From contig NZ_CP084058.1 of NCBI RefSeq assembly GCF_020215645.1, forward strand, positions 9,176,001-9,240,000: a DNA stretch of 64,000 nucleotides, in the 5' to 3' direction. Both the position numbers and the translations under genes were made by a program. The notes under the pieces were generated by a model. It did no database searches. It was not told the origin of the DNA and was given only the letters and a program-made list of their open reading frames with translations. The first letter of the stretch is position 1. The number at the start of each line of letters is the position of its first letter. Of this stretch, positions 34,149-42,798 are shown piece after piece. This stretch comes from Nonomuraea gerenzanensis. GTDB taxonomy: Bacteria > Actinomycetota > Actinomycetes > Streptosporangiales > Streptosporangiaceae.

Positions 34149-35246
34149 TCAGGCGGGACGGCGCCCGGCGGCGGCCCGGACGAGCAGCGGCAGGCCCAGG
34201 AGGCCGAGCGCGGCCAGCGCGGCGGGCAGCCCGAGCCACCCGCTCAGCCCCGCCACCAGCAGCGGGCTGATCACGAACCCCGTGTAGGAGATCGTGGACA
34301 CCCCCCACACCATCGTCCCGCTGGGATCGTCGGCCGCGGCCCGGCTGAGCAGGGCGGGCACCACCGGCCCGAGCGCCAGCCCAGTGAGCCCGAACCCGGC
34401 CAGCGAGGCCGCCGCTCCCCCGCCGAGCCCCGCCAGGGCGATGCCGGCGCCGCCGCCGACCCCCGCCACCAGGTACAGCACCCTGAGCGGCACCCGGGGC
34501 AGCGCCTGCGCGAGCAGGCGGCCGGCTGTCAGCGCGGCCATGTAGATGGCCGGCGCGGCGCTGGCGAGCAGCGGGGTGGCGCCGCGGTGCTCCTCCAGGA
34601 GCAGGACCGACCACTGCTCCACGGAGTTCTCGATGATCAGGACGCAGGCGGCCAGCGCCCCCAGCACGACCGCCGCGCCCCACAGCCGCCGCCTGTCGCC
34701 TCCGGCCGGCTCCGTCAGGCCGCGGCCCAGGGGCAGCGCGAGGAGGGTGAGCGTGGTGGCCGCCACGATCAGGGCGATGATCAGGAGCACGGTGGCGACG
34801 CTCAGCCCGTATGAGCGGGCCAGGCCGGTGAGCGGGGCCGCGGCGATCACCGCCACCGGGAAGGCGGCGTGCACGGGCTGGAACAGGCGGCGGCCGGTCT
34901 CGCGCTCGGTGCGCCCGGTGGCCAGGTTCAGCGCGATGTCCAGGGCGCCGCTGGTGGCGCCGACGAGCAGCAGGGCCAGCGCGAGCTGCCAGCCGGTGGT
35001 GGCCGCCCCGATGCCGGCCACGGCCAGCGCGAACAGGATCATGGTCGTCGCCAGCGCGGCGCGCTCGCGCCCCCTGGCCAGCCGCCCGGCCAGCGCCATC
35101 GCGGGCAGGGCGCCCACCGGTACGGCGCTGAGCGCCAGCCCCAGGTCCCCGGCCGTGATGCCGAGCTCCCCCTTGATGGCGGGCAGCAGGGCCGACCACG
35201 ACCCCCAGAACACGGCCCACGCAGCACATACCGCGATCAACGGCAT
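34149..35246 (-). CDS. MFS transporter, 12-helix, Fucose/YbjJ-like
   Basis: Membrane protein of 365 aa with about 12 hydrophobic helices, Ala/Leu rich. It shows WGSWSALLPAIKGELGIT, a first-loop RLARGRERAALATTMIL variant of motif A, and LAAGxxSGALDIALN-like GATSGALDIALNLATG, typical of the YbjJ/inner-membrane MFS group. Function could be sugar or drug movement. The ATG at 35246 has AGGAG nine bases upstream. It is divergent from the SapA-like gene. Confidence 0.87.
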   Translation of the reverse strand: MPLIAVCAAWAVFWGSWSALLPAIKGELGITAGDLGLALSAVPVGALPAMALAGRLARGRERAALATTMILFALAVAGIGAATTGWQLALALLLVGATSGALDIALNLATGRTERETGRRLFQPVHAAFPVAVIAAAPLTGLARSYGLSVATVLLIIALIVAATTLTLLALPLGRGLTEPAGGDRRRLWGAAVVLGALAACVLIIENSVEQWSVLLLEEHRGATPLLASAAPAIYMAALTAGRLLAQALPRVPLRVLYLVAGVGGGAGIALAGLGGGAAASLAGFGLTGLALGPVVPALLSRAAADDPSGTMVWGVSTISYTGFVISPLLVAGLSGWLGLPAALAALGLLGLPLLVRAAAGRRPA

Positions 35247-35324
35247 TTACCAGAACTCCTTGAAATTTCGGTCAATACACAGTAAAGATCAGCTTTGCCC
35301 TAATACCCCTTCGAAGGGAAGCTT

Positions 35325-35774
35325 GTGCTCATCCGTTCGCTCATGGCGGCGACCCTGGTCGCCGCCGGTATCGCCGCTCTCCCGTCCGCCGCGTACGCCG
35401 CCTCTGCCGCGTACACCCCCGAGCGCGTCTGCGGCAAGGGCTTCCACCGCGTCAAGGACGGCCACCGCGCGATGCGGACGCGCAGCGGAGCCGTGTTCGG
35501 GCACGTGTATCTGATGTACAACAAGCGCAGCGGCAAGAACTGTGTCGCCGCGATCAAGACCCGCTTCACCGGCACGCGCACGGTCACCGGCGCCTACCTG
35601 GAGGTCCGGGGCGGCGGCCGCAGCGAGGACGCGCAGCGCTACCAGTTCTACGCCGAGACCGGGCACATCGACGGCGCCTGGAAGTGCGTGAAGTACGAGG
35701 GCTGGACCCGCGACCCCGACAACCGCGTCACGGCGTGGGGCGGGCGCAAGAGCTGGGGTAACTGCGACGGCTGA
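35325..35774 (+). CDS. Secreted protein resembling spore-associated protein A
   Basis: Exported protein of 149 aa. A Sec signal is at residues 1-26 (SLMAATLVAAGIAALPSAAYA). The mature part has four Cys and reads CGKGFHRVKDG, HVYLMYNKRSGKNCVAAIKT, a glycine patch and CVKYEG, an order like SapA proteins that coat Streptomyces spores. Similarity is judged from memory of the family and is moderate. The GTG at 35325 has AAGGGAA upstream. It could stabilise the spore surface. Confidence 0.6.
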   Translation: MLIRSLMAATLVAAGIAALPSAAYAASAAYTPERVCGKGFHRVKDGHRAMRTRSGAVFGHVYLMYNKRSGKNCVAAIKTRFTGTRTVTGAYLEVRGGGRSEDAQRYQFYAETGHIDGAWKCVKYEGWTRDPDNRVTAWGGRKSWGNCDG

Positions 35775-35875
35775 TCCGGGGTAGGGGATCCGCTGAAACC
35801 TTTTTCGCCGTACGTGTCACATCCGGGCGGGCTGTCCCGTCCTGGCTGGCGTACGACGAAACCATGGAGGTTCTC

Positions 35876-36319
35876 ATGACCCAGCGGATCAATGTCGCCC
35901 AGCAGGTGCCCCAGGCCTTCCACCACTTCCTGGCCGTGGAGAAGCTCCTGCACGAGAGCGAGCTGCCCACCAGCACGCTGGAGCTGGTCAAGCTGCGCGC
36001 CAGCCAGATCAACGGCTGCGGCTACTGCGTGGACATGCACAGCCGTGACATGAAGAAGGCCGGCGAGAGCGACGAGCGGCTCTGGATGGTGGCGGCCTGG
36101 CGTGACGCCACGGTGTTCACGCCCGAGGAGCGGGCCGCGCTGGCGCTGACCGAGGAGGCGTGCCGGCTCGCCGACCGCGAGGCGGTGCCGGACGCGGTGT
36201 GGGAGCAGGCCGCCGCGCACTACAGCGAGAAGCAGCTCGGGCTGCTCATCGTGGCCCTCGCCATGATCAACGCCTGGAACCGGCTGAACGTTGTCGCGCG
36301 AACCACGCCCGGGCAGTGA
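35876..36319 (+). CDS. Carboxymuconolactone decarboxylase / AhpD-like protein
   Basis: Protein of 147 aa of the CMD (PF02627) fold. The redox or proton-relay motif is INGCGYCVDMHSRDMKKAGE, with the Cys-x2-Cys and downstream His of AhpD. The remaining helices (ALALTEEACRLAD and LGLLIVALAMINAWNRLNVV) are typical. Peroxidase activity with a lipoyl partner is a family property, not proved here. The ATG at 35876 is preferred, as GGAGG sits seven bases upstream within a possible longer start at 35864. Confidence 0.9.
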   Translation: MTQRINVAQQVPQAFHHFLAVEKLLHESELPTSTLELVKLRASQINGCGYCVDMHSRDMKKAGESDERLWMVAAWRDATVFTPEERAALALTEEACRLADREAVPDAVWEQAAAHYSEKQLGLLIVALAMINAWNRLNVVARTTPGQ

Positions 36320-36481
36320 CCTGGGGCACCGGCCCACTCGGTAGAAATGCATGGAGCGGGCCGCCCCGCCCGGCTTAGGGTGGCGCGCATGGCGGGTCGC
36401 ACACACCCGTCGTGCCGCCGCCGCCGAGCGGGGCGGCGCATGGTCGGAGGAGAGCGGACGCGCTTCGGGAAGGGGGAGACC

Positions 36482-36580
36482 ATGAAACGCGTCAGGATCG
36501 CCAAGCCGGTGGCCAAACGGCGCACCAGGCCGGCGGAGCTGGACCTGAGGTCCCCGGCGGGTCGCAGGCTTCCCTATTGA
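36482..36580 (+). CDS. Tiny basic peptide, 32 aa (micro-ORF A)
   Basis: Short reading frame with strong ribosome site GGGGGAGACC directly before the ATG. The peptide is very basic: it begins MKRVRIAKPVAKRRT and ends DLRSPAGRRLPY. It shares the MKR start and the (D)(L/I)RS-AGRR block with the next micro-ORF at 36655. No function is recognised. It lacks a signal peptide and Cys. A longer in-frame form from 36347 has no ribosome site. Confidence 0.45.
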   Translation: MKRVRIAKPVAKRRTRPAELDLRSPAGRRLPY

Positions 36581-36654
36581 CGTGCTCCTTACACCGAACT
36601 TACGGGGGTATCTGTAGATAACATAGGTAACGGAAACATCACGGGGGGCTCACG

Positions 36655-36822
36655 ATGAAAAGGCTTGGGGTGGTGCCGCCACCCATCGCGCGACACAAGA
36701 TCCGCGACATCCGCTCGGCCGGTCGCCGCAAGCCTCCCGCCGACCCCAAGGTGATCAACCTGCACGCCTACACCGGCAAGAACGTCATCCGGTTCCCCGG
36801 CGGGCCCACTCCGGCCGCCTGA
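36655..36822 (+). CDS. Tiny basic peptide, 55 aa (micro-ORF B)
   Basis: Frame with GGGGGG seven bases before the ATG. It begins MKRLGVVPPPIARHK, includes DIRSAGRRKPPADPK, and ends with a different module, NLHAYTGKNVIRFPGG then PTPAA. The central block matches micro-ORF A, suggesting paralogy. The upstream 74 bp are AT-richer (GTAGATAACATAGG) and may hold a promoter. It converges on the PPOX gene (22-bp gap). Function unknown; ribosomally made peptide, DNA-binding peptide and chance ORF are all possible. Confidence 0.5.
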   Translation: MKRLGVVPPPIARHKIRDIRSAGRRKPPADPKVINLHAYTGKNVIRFPGGPTPAA

Positions 36823-36844
36823 GCAGGCGGAGCGGGCCGGGGCG

Positions 36845-37465
36845 TCAGCCGTACAGGCGCTTGGCGTAGGCCTCGCCGTAGTAGCTCTCCAGCTGTTCGA
36901 GGCTCTCCTCGACCGTCTGCACCTCTTTCACCAGCTTCGCGTGAGACGGCAGCGTGTCGGGGGCCCAGCCCTCGGGCTTCCACAGGGCCGAGCGCAGGAA
37001 CGACTTCGCGCAGTGGAAGAAGATCTGCTCGATCTCGACGACGAGCGCGAGGTGCGGGCGGTGGCCCTTGACGATCATTTCGTCGAAGAACGGGGCCTCG
37101 CGGACGAGCCGGGCCCGGCCGTTGATGCGCAGGGTCTCGTTCCTGCGGGGGATCATAAAGATCAACCCCACATGCGGATTTTTCAGGATATTGCGGAATC
37201 CATCCGCTCTGCGGTTCCCCGGGCGGTCCGGGATCGCGATCGTCGTGTCGTCGATGACGTGCACGAAACCGGCCGGGTCGCCCTTGGGCGAGACATCGCA
37301 GTTGCCCGCCTCGTCCGAGGTGGCGATGAGGCAGAACGGGGAGGCCGCCAGCCACTCGCGGTCGCGGGCGTGCAGCCGCTGCCGCTCCTTCGTCACGGCC
37401 CTCGGCATGACCTCGCCGAGCAGCTCCCGCAGCTCAGCCTCAGACCCGATTTCGACCCAGCTCAT
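36845..37465 (-). CDS. PPOX-class FMN-dependent flavoprotein
   Basis: Split-barrel flavoprotein, 206 aa, of the pyridoxamine-phosphate-oxidase-like group sometimes called DR_2398 or MSMEG_1061 type. Marks are ASPFCLIATSDEAGNCDVSP, KGDPAGFVHVID, IPDRPGNRRADGFRNIL, LRINGRARLV and FFHCAKSFLRSALW. The reaction is unknown. The ATG at 37465 has AAGGGAG upstream. It lies 37 bp after the HxlR gene on the same strand and may be controlled by it. Confidence 0.9.
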   Translation of the reverse strand: MSWVEIGSEAELRELLGEVMPRAVTKERQRLHARDREWLAASPFCLIATSDEAGNCDVSPKGDPAGFVHVIDDTTIAIPDRPGNRRADGFRNILKNPHVGLIFMIPRRNETLRINGRARLVREAPFFDEMIVKGHRPHLALVVEIEQIFFHCAKSFLRSALWKPEGWAPDTLPSHAKLVKEVQTVEESLEQLESYYGEAYAKRLYG

Positions 37466-37502
37466 CTGATCTATCTCCCTTCGAGGGTTACACCCGATTT
37501 TG

Positions 37503-38033
37503 TCAGGGAATCGGGTCGAGCATCCTGTGTGGCGTCCGAAGGGCGAGACTGACCTGGTCCTGCCGCGTGTCGCCGGCCAGCCCAGGGCCGGGCCGCATCT
37601 CGACGTCCTCCAGCCGCACGATGCCGCCGCAGGTCGGGCAGTACGACGTGGGCTCCAGCCGGCCACCGCAGGTCAGGTGGTGGAACAGGCGGTGCGGGCC
37701 GTTCACGGCGAGGTGCCGCTCGCCCCACTGCGCCAGCGCCAGCACGGGCAGCCAGAGCTCGCGCCCGACGGCGGTCAGCACGTACTCGTCGCGGGGGGGC
37801 GTCTCCTGGTAGCGGCGGCGCTCCAGGACCCCGGCCTCGGTGAGCGTGGACAGTCGCTGGGACAGCACGGCCTTCGGGATGTCGAGGTGGGCCTGGAAGT
37901 CGCCGAAGCGGCGCACGCCGTACAGGGCGTCGCGGACGATGAGCAGCGTCCAGCGCTCGCCGATCACCTCCAGCGTGCTGGCCAGCGCGCAGCTCTGGCC
38001 GTCGTAGTTCTTGCCGAGTGCCATGGAGCCCAT
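37503..38033 (-). CDS. HxlR-family winged-helix regulator with C-terminal zinc-ribbon-like segment
   Basis: Regulator of 176 aa. The HxlR domain spans about residues 12-105 (NYDGQSCALASTLEVIGERW, FGDFQAHLDIPKAVLSQRL, LTAVGRELWLPVLALAQWG). The single N-terminal Cys in GQSCAL is the position that senses quinones or electrophiles in several family members. A C-terminal extension has LTCGGRLEPTSYCPTCGG, a CxxC ribbon. The start may be 38033 or the Met at 38024; neither has a good ribosome site. It is divergent from the MFS gene at 38071 with inverted repeats between and within. Confidence 0.9.
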   Translation of the reverse strand: MGSMALGKNYDGQSCALASTLEVIGERWTLLIVRDALYGVRRFGDFQAHLDIPKAVLSQRLSTLTEAGVLERRRYQETPPRDEYVLTAVGRELWLPVLALAQWGERHLAVNGPHRLFHHLTCGGRLEPTSYCPTCGGIVRLEDVEMRPGPGLAGDTRQDQVSLALRTPHRMLDPIP

Positions 38034-38037
38034 GTTA

Positions 38038-38089
38038 GTTCATTCATCGAACCGTGTTACGCTGCGCCGCATGAGTTCAATCACTGAAC
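38038..38089. promoter_or_regulatory. Two GTTC/GAAC inverted repeats between HxlR and MFS genes
   Basis: GTTC-N7-GAAC at 38038-38052 lies between the divergent starts; GTTCA-N5-TGAAC at 38075-38089 lies over codons 2-6 of the MFS gene. Centres are 37 bp apart. They look like a pair of operators for the HxlR protein, which would repress its own gene and the exporter. Confidence 0.5.
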
Positions 38090-39411
38090 CGACTGTGCGC
38101 CCGGGGACGCTCGCCGTCGCGGTGTCGGCGCCGCTGCTCGTCCTGACCAACTTCACGTTGCCGATGGCCACGTTGCCGCAGACCGCCGCCTCCCTGGGCG
38201 CCGGGCCGACGGGGCCGGTGTGGATCCTCGGCTCGATCGCGCTCGGGCTGGCCTCGTTGCTGCTGGTGGCCGGTGGGCTGGCCGACGACCACGGGCGCAG
38301 GCGGGTGCTCGTGGCGGGGACGTCCGTGCTGGCCGCCGCCGAGCTGGTGGCCGCGCTCAGCCCGAACGTGCCGGTGTTCGTGCTGGCCAGGCTGGTGCAG
38401 GGCGGGGCGGGGGCCGCCATGCTGGCCGCGAGCCTGGGCATCGTGGGGCACGCCTACCCGGCGGGGGCCGGGCGGCTGCGGGCCACCGCGCGGTACGGGG
38501 CGATGATCGGGCTGGGCACGGCCGTGGGGCCGCTGCTGTCCGGGGCGCTGGCGGCGGTGGCGAGCTGGCGGTCGGTGTACTGGCTGATGGCGGTGAGCGC
38601 GGTGGTGCTGGCGGTGGCGTCGGCGCGGACGCTGGAGGAGTCGCGCTCGTCGGTACCGCGCAGGTTCGACGTGCCCGGGGTGGTGCTGCTCAGCCTGGGT
38701 GTGGCGGCGCTGGTCGCCGGGGTGACCGAGGGGCGGGCCGGGTGGTCGCGGCCGGTCGTGGTCGTGGCTTTCGTGCTGGCCGTCGTGCTGGTGGGGGCCT
38801 TCGTGGCGGTCGAGCGGCGGCGGGCGGAGCCGCTGCTGGACCTGGAGCTGTTCAGGCGGCCGGTGTTCCTGGTGGCCACCGGCGGGGCGCTGGTCGTGGG
38901 GGCGGCGGTGGTGGGGCTGCTCAGCTACCTGCCGACCGTGTTGCAGGTGGCGCACGCGCTGACGCCGCTGGACACGGCGCTGCTGTTCGGCGTCTGGTCG
39001 GGGCTGTCGTTCGTGGCCTCGCTGGCGGGCGGGCTCGTGCCGCTACGCGCCGCCGCGCGGCTGGCGCTGGGGCTCGGGCTGAGCGCGCTCGGCTTCGCGG
39101 GGCTGCTGGGGGTGGGCGGCTCGTTGTCGCTGCCACTGGTCGTCGGTGGGCTGGCGGTGAGCGGGGTCGGGTCCGGGCTGATCAACTCCTCGATCACGCA
39201 CCTGGCGATCGAGAGCGTGCCCGCGCATCGGGTGAGCATGGGCTCGGGGGCCAACAACACCGCCAGGTACATCGGCTCGTCGCTGGGGGCCGCCGGGGTC
39301 GCGGCCGTCGTCGGGAGCCTCGGGCCGGCGCAGGGCGCGACCGTCGCGGTGGTGGGGTGCGTGGTGCTCACGGGCGTCACGGCGCTGGCGGCGCTGCTCG
39401 TCCGCGCGTGA
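38071..39411 (+). CDS. MFS drug exporter, DHA2-like
   Basis: Transporter of 446 aa with about 12-14 helices. Marks are LPQTAASLGAGPTGPVWIL, GLADDHGRRRVLVAGTSVL (motif A) and RLVQGGAGAAMLAASLGIVG (motif C region). The gene uses mainly G-ending codons, unlike the nearby C-ending genes, which could reflect different ancestry. It is divergent from HxlR and probably its target. Substrate unknown. Confidence 0.9.
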   Translation: MSSITEPTVRPGTLAVAVSAPLLVLTNFTLPMATLPQTAASLGAGPTGPVWILGSIALGLASLLLVAGGLADDHGRRRVLVAGTSVLAAAELVAALSPNVPVFVLARLVQGGAGAAMLAASLGIVGHAYPAGAGRLRATARYGAMIGLGTAVGPLLSGALAAVASWRSVYWLMAVSAVVLAVASARTLEESRSSVPRRFDVPGVVLLSLGVAALVAGVTEGRAGWSRPVVVVAFVLAVVLVGAFVAVERRRAEPLLDLELFRRPVFLVATGGALVVGAAVVGLLSYLPTVLQVAHALTPLDTALLFGVWSGLSFVASLAGGLVPLRAAARLALGLGLSALGFAGLLGVGGSLSLPLVVGGLAVSGVGSGLINSSITHLAIESVPAHRVSMGSGANNTARYIGSSLGAAGVAAVVGSLGPAQGATVAVVGCVVLTGVTALAALLVRA

Positions 39412-39448
39412 GCGCCGCCGCCACCTTCCCCACCTGCGAGCGCCGCCG

Positions 39449-40534
39449 TCACCAGCGGCGGGCGCGGGCCATCGCGCCGAGGAGCGCGTCACGTTCCAGG
39501 GCGAAGCTGCGCGGCTCCACGCCCTGCCGCTCGGCACGCAGGTGCAGCATGGTCAGCTCGGTCGCCGCCTGCTGGTAGTCACTCATGGCCTGCCCGAGCC
39601 CCGCTCCCCTGGCCCACTTGCGCGCCGACTTGCGGGCGGACAACGTGGTGAGCATCCGCACGTCGGCGTCGCTGATCAACCCCGTCTGACGGTACGCGGG
39701 CAGGTAGTACGCCATCCGGGCGATGAGGTGGCGCCGCTCGACGACGGTCACGACGATGAGCAGGATCAGTGCCGCCATGATGACCAGGTAGGCGACGCCC
39801 AGCCACTCCAGCGAGCCGGTGGTGGCGGCGCCGTTCCACAGGCCGTGCAGGAAGACCGCGCCGCAGTAGCCGAGCGGGATCGCAGCGTAGCGGGCGGAGT
39901 TGCGGCTGGTGAGCGCGTACGCGACGCCCAGGCCGATCATGGAGGTGTAGATGGGGTGACCGAGCGGGTCGATCAGCCCGCGCAGCACGAAGAGCTGGAC
40001 GGCGGCGCCGGCCCCGTCCGCGTTGAACGCCAGCAGGTAGTAGCCGACGTTCTCCACGGCGGCGAAGCCCAGACCGGCCATGGAGGCGTACACGATGCCG
40101 TCGGTCAGGCCGTCGATCTCGGCCCGCCGGCGCAGGAGCAGCAGCAGGGCCGAGCCCTTGAGCGCCTCCTCGATGATCGGCGCGAGCACGACGACGCCGA
40201 TGTTCTCCACGGCCGAGGAGGTGTAGCCGGCCCTGGCGAACAGCTGCTGGCCGGCGAGCGTCAGCGCGATGCCCGCCACGATGGCCACCCCCGCACCCCA
40301 GGCGAAGGCGAAGGCGAGGTGCAGCTTCGGCTCCGGTTCGAGCCTGTCGAGCGACAGCACCGCCGCGAGCAGCACCGGCAGGGGCGCCACGGCCAGCAAC
40401 GCCGACAGGCCGAACCCGATGGGGCCACCGGAGAGCAGCATGACGGCCAGCACGACGAGCGCGATGACTCCGGAGACGACCAGACCGATCAGCAGGGCCT
40501 TGCTGGGGCGCTGGACGAGCGGGGGAGCAGTCAT
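39449..40534 (-). CDS. PrsW-family intramembrane metalloprotease-like protein
   Basis: Membrane protein of 361 aa with about eight helices. PrsW motifs are APIIEEALKGSALLLL (EExxK), GFAAVENVGYYLLAF, DPLGHPIYTSMIG and FLHGLWNG, which supply the likely zinc-binding Glu and His residues in the membrane. After the last helix comes a soluble C-terminal helix region of about 80 residues. PrsW cleaves anti-sigma factors in Bacillus; the target here is unknown and no anti-sigma gene is near. The ATG at 40534 has GAGG eight bases upstream. Confidence 0.9.
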   Translation of the reverse strand: MTAPPLVQRPSKALLIGLVVSGVIALVVLAVMLLSGGPIGFGLSALLAVAPLPVLLAAVLSLDRLEPEPKLHLAFAFAWGAGVAIVAGIALTLAGQQLFARAGYTSSAVENIGVVVLAPIIEEALKGSALLLLLRRRAEIDGLTDGIVYASMAGLGFAAVENVGYYLLAFNADGAGAAVQLFVLRGLIDPLGHPIYTSMIGLGVAYALTSRNSARYAAIPLGYCGAVFLHGLWNGAATTGSLEWLGVAYLVIMAALILLIVVTVVERRHLIARMAYYLPAYRQTGLISDADVRMLTTLSARKSARKWARGAGLGQAMSDYQQAATELTMLHLRAERQGVEPRSFALERDALLGAMARARRW

Positions 40535-40593
40535 GGTGATGCCTCTCTTCCCGTTGGCTTCGCCCACTATGCGCGCCCCGCATCTACAGGCGC

Positions 40594-41805
40594 TTAAAGG
40601 TCGCTTGATTCGCGGTAGTACGGATCGGCCACGACGGGTTCACCGTCGGTGTACGAATACACCTCGCGTCCGTCGATGAACACCTTCAGCGCCCGGCTCA
40701 TGATGTCGAGCGGGTCGCCGGACCAGATGACCACGTCGCCGTCGAGCCCGGGCCGCAGCGCGCCCACCCGGTCGTCGAGCCCCATGATGCGGGCCGGGTT
40801 GACGGTGATCGAGCGCAGCGCGGCGGCCGGGTCGAGCCCCTCCTTGACCGCGAACGTGGCCGAGTGGACCAGGAAGTGGATCGGCACCACGGGGTGGTCG
40901 GTGGTGATCGCCACCTCGACGCCCGCCCTGTCCAGGATGCCGGGGTTGCGCAGCGAGCGCTGGCGCAGCTCGACCTTCGACCGGCTGCCGAGCAGCGGGC
41001 CGATGATGACCGGCACGTTCCGCTCGGCCAGGACGTCGGCCAGCAGGTGGCCCTCGGTGCCGTGGTTGATCACCAGGCGGTAGCCGAACTCGTCGGCCAG
41101 CCGCAGCGCGGTCGCGATGTCGTCGGCCCGGTGGGTGTGCTGGCACCACGGCAGCTCGCCGTCCAGCACGCGGACCAGCGTCTCCAGCGTGCCGTCGCGG
41201 TCGAACGGCGTGCCCTCCTGCTCGGCGGCGGCCTTCCTGGCCCGGTAGTCCTGCGCCCGCATCAACGCGTCGCGGATCACCGCGGTCACGCCCTGCCTGG
41301 TGGAGGGGAGCTTCTTCTGGTCGCCGTACACCCGCTTGGGGTTCTCGCCGAGCGCGCTCTTGACGCTCACCGGCTGCTTGAGCAACATCTCGTCCACCGA
41401 CCTGCCCCAGCACTTGATCGCCACGGTCTGGCCGCCGATCGGGTTGCCGGAGCCGGGCTTGATCACCGCGGTGGTGACCCCGCCGGACAGCGCGTCGCCG
41501 AAGGCCAGGTCGGCCGGGTTGATGGCGTCGAGCGCGCGCAGCCGGGCGCCGTTCGGGTCGGTCATCTCGTTGGTGTCCTGGCCGGCCCAGCCCTCGGCCT
41601 CCTCGTGCACGCCGAGGTGGCCGTGTGCCTCCACGAAACCGGGCAGCACCCACGCACCGGCGGCGTCCACGATCCGGGTCCCCTCCGGCACGGCCACGTC
41701 CCGGCCGACCGCGGTGATCTTCCCGTCCTGGATGAGCACGGTGCCGCCGTCGATGGGGTCGCCGTCGACCGGGACAACATATCCGCTGGTAATGGCAAGA
41801 TTCAT
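40594..41805 (-). CDS. Metal-dependent amidohydrolase (imidazolonepropionase-like)
   Basis: Amidohydrolase of 403 aa with the complete two-domain fold: an N-terminal beta-sandwich strand set (TVLIQDGKITAVGRD), metal motif LPGFVEAHGHLG, THRADDIATAL, VINHGTEGH, AITTDHPVVP and the closing NPARIMGLDDRVGALRPGLDGD. It probably hydrolyses a cyclic amide or a dipeptide. Substrate unknown. The ATG at 41805 is 35 bp from the divergent SnoaL-like gene. Confidence 0.9.
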   Translation of the reverse strand: MNLAITSGYVVPVDGDPIDGGTVLIQDGKITAVGRDVAVPEGTRIVDAAGAWVLPGFVEAHGHLGVHEEAEGWAGQDTNEMTDPNGARLRALDAINPADLAFGDALSGGVTTAVIKPGSGNPIGGQTVAIKCWGRSVDEMLLKQPVSVKSALGENPKRVYGDQKKLPSTRQGVTAVIRDALMRAQDYRARKAAAEQEGTPFDRDGTLETLVRVLDGELPWCQHTHRADDIATALRLADEFGYRLVINHGTEGHLLADVLAERNVPVIIGPLLGSRSKVELRQRSLRNPGILDRAGVEVAITTDHPVVPIHFLVHSATFAVKEGLDPAAALRSITVNPARIMGLDDRVGALRPGLDGDVVIWSGDPLDIMSRALKVFIDGREVYSYTDGEPVVADPYYRESSDL

Positions 41806-41840
41806 GACTTGTAACCTACCGGAGTGGGTAGTGGGCCCGG

Positions 41841-42239
41841 ATGATCGCAGATCTCTACAGACGATGGTTGCTGGAGCTCTGGAACGGCGATCTCCAGCTG
41901 GCGCACGAGCTGGTCACCCCCGACTTCGTCGGCCACTGGCCCGGCATGGACGTCTCCGGCCCCGACGGGCTGGTGGAGGCGCTGCGGCAGGGGCACGCGC
42001 CGTTCGCCGAGGTCGAGGTCACGCTGGACGTCGGGCCGATCGTGGACGGGGACCTGGTGTCGGCCAGGTGGACGTTCGCGGGCACGTACCGGGGCGGGCT
42101 GCCGGGCGTGACGGCGGCCGAGGGCACCCGGATCGCGTTCAGCGGCCACGACATCCTGCGGGCCAAGGACGGGCGGTTCACCGAATACTGGGTCATCTCA
42201 GACGCGCAGTCACTCAACCGCCAGCTCGGTATAGGGTGA
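41841..42239 (+). CDS. SnoaL-like (NTF2-fold) protein
   Basis: Protein of 132 aa with an NTF2/SnoaL fold: LYRRWLLELWNGDLQLAHELV, TPDFVGHWPGMDVSGPDGLVE and the closing EYWVISDAQSL. SnoaL relatives include polyketide cyclases but most stand-alone members have unknown roles. It lies far from the polyketide locus and is followed by an F420-type flavoprotein (27-bp gap), so a cyclase role is only one option. Confidence 0.85.
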   Translation: MIADLYRRWLLELWNGDLQLAHELVTPDFVGHWPGMDVSGPDGLVEALRQGHAPFAEVEVTLDVGPIVDGDLVSARWTFAGTYRGGLPGVTAAEGTRIAFSGHDILRAKDGRFTEYWVISDAQSLNRQLGIG

Positions 42240-42266
42240 CATTTCGCGATTGATGAGGGCTGGTGC

Positions 42267-42743
42267 ATGACGGAGAACTACGGCCCCGGCGGGGGGCCGG
42301 ATCCTCTGTCGCCGGGCGACGAGGAGCTGTCGGACCTCCTGGCCGGACAGCGCTTCGGCGCCCTGGCCACCATCCAGGCCGACGGGCGGCCGCAGCTGTC
42401 CACCGTCGCCTACACCTGGGATCCCCGCCGGCGCGTGGTGCGGATCTCCACCATCGCCGATCGTCTCAAGGTGCGGCAGCTCCAGAAGGATCCGCGCTGC
42501 TCGCTGTACGTGGCCAGCGACGACTTCCGCGTGTTCGCGGTGGCGGAGGGCGAGGCGGAGCTGTCACCGGTGAGCCTGGAGGCCGGGGACGAGGTGGGCC
42601 TGGAGCTGCTGGCGATGCGGGGGGCCGCCCTCTCGGAGCCCGAAGCGCAGCTGGCGTTCCTGCGGCAGATGGTGGCTGACCGGCGGCTGGTGATCCGGCT
42701 GCGGGTCTCGCGCCTGTACGGGACCGCGCTGCCCGTGGGCTGA
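42267..42743 (+). CDS. PPOX-class F420-dependent oxidoreductase
   Basis: Split-barrel protein of 158 aa. Typical elements are LLAGQRFGALATIQADGRPQ, STVAYTWDPRRRVVRIST, DRLKVRQLQKDPRCSLYV and FAVAEGEAELSPVS, the pattern of F420-binding PPOX proteins in actinobacteria. Expected to transfer hydride to unknown substrates. Likely co-transcribed with the SnoaL-like gene. Confidence 0.88.
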   Translation: MTENYGPGGGPDPLSPGDEELSDLLAGQRFGALATIQADGRPQLSTVAYTWDPRRRVVRISTIADRLKVRQLQKDPRCSLYVASDDFRVFAVAEGEAELSPVSLEAGDEVGLELLAMRGAALSEPEAQLAFLRQMVADRRLVIRLRVSRLYGTALPVG

Positions 42744-42798
42744 CCCGCCACGCGACCCTTGTCAGGAGAGCGGGGCGGGCTTACGATCCGGCTAATTG

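Noticed and set aside
41841..42239. Second polyketide cyclase for the aromatic cluster
   Set aside because: SnoaL-like proteins are common outside polyketide loci, and this one lies 29 kb away beside a flavoprotein gene.
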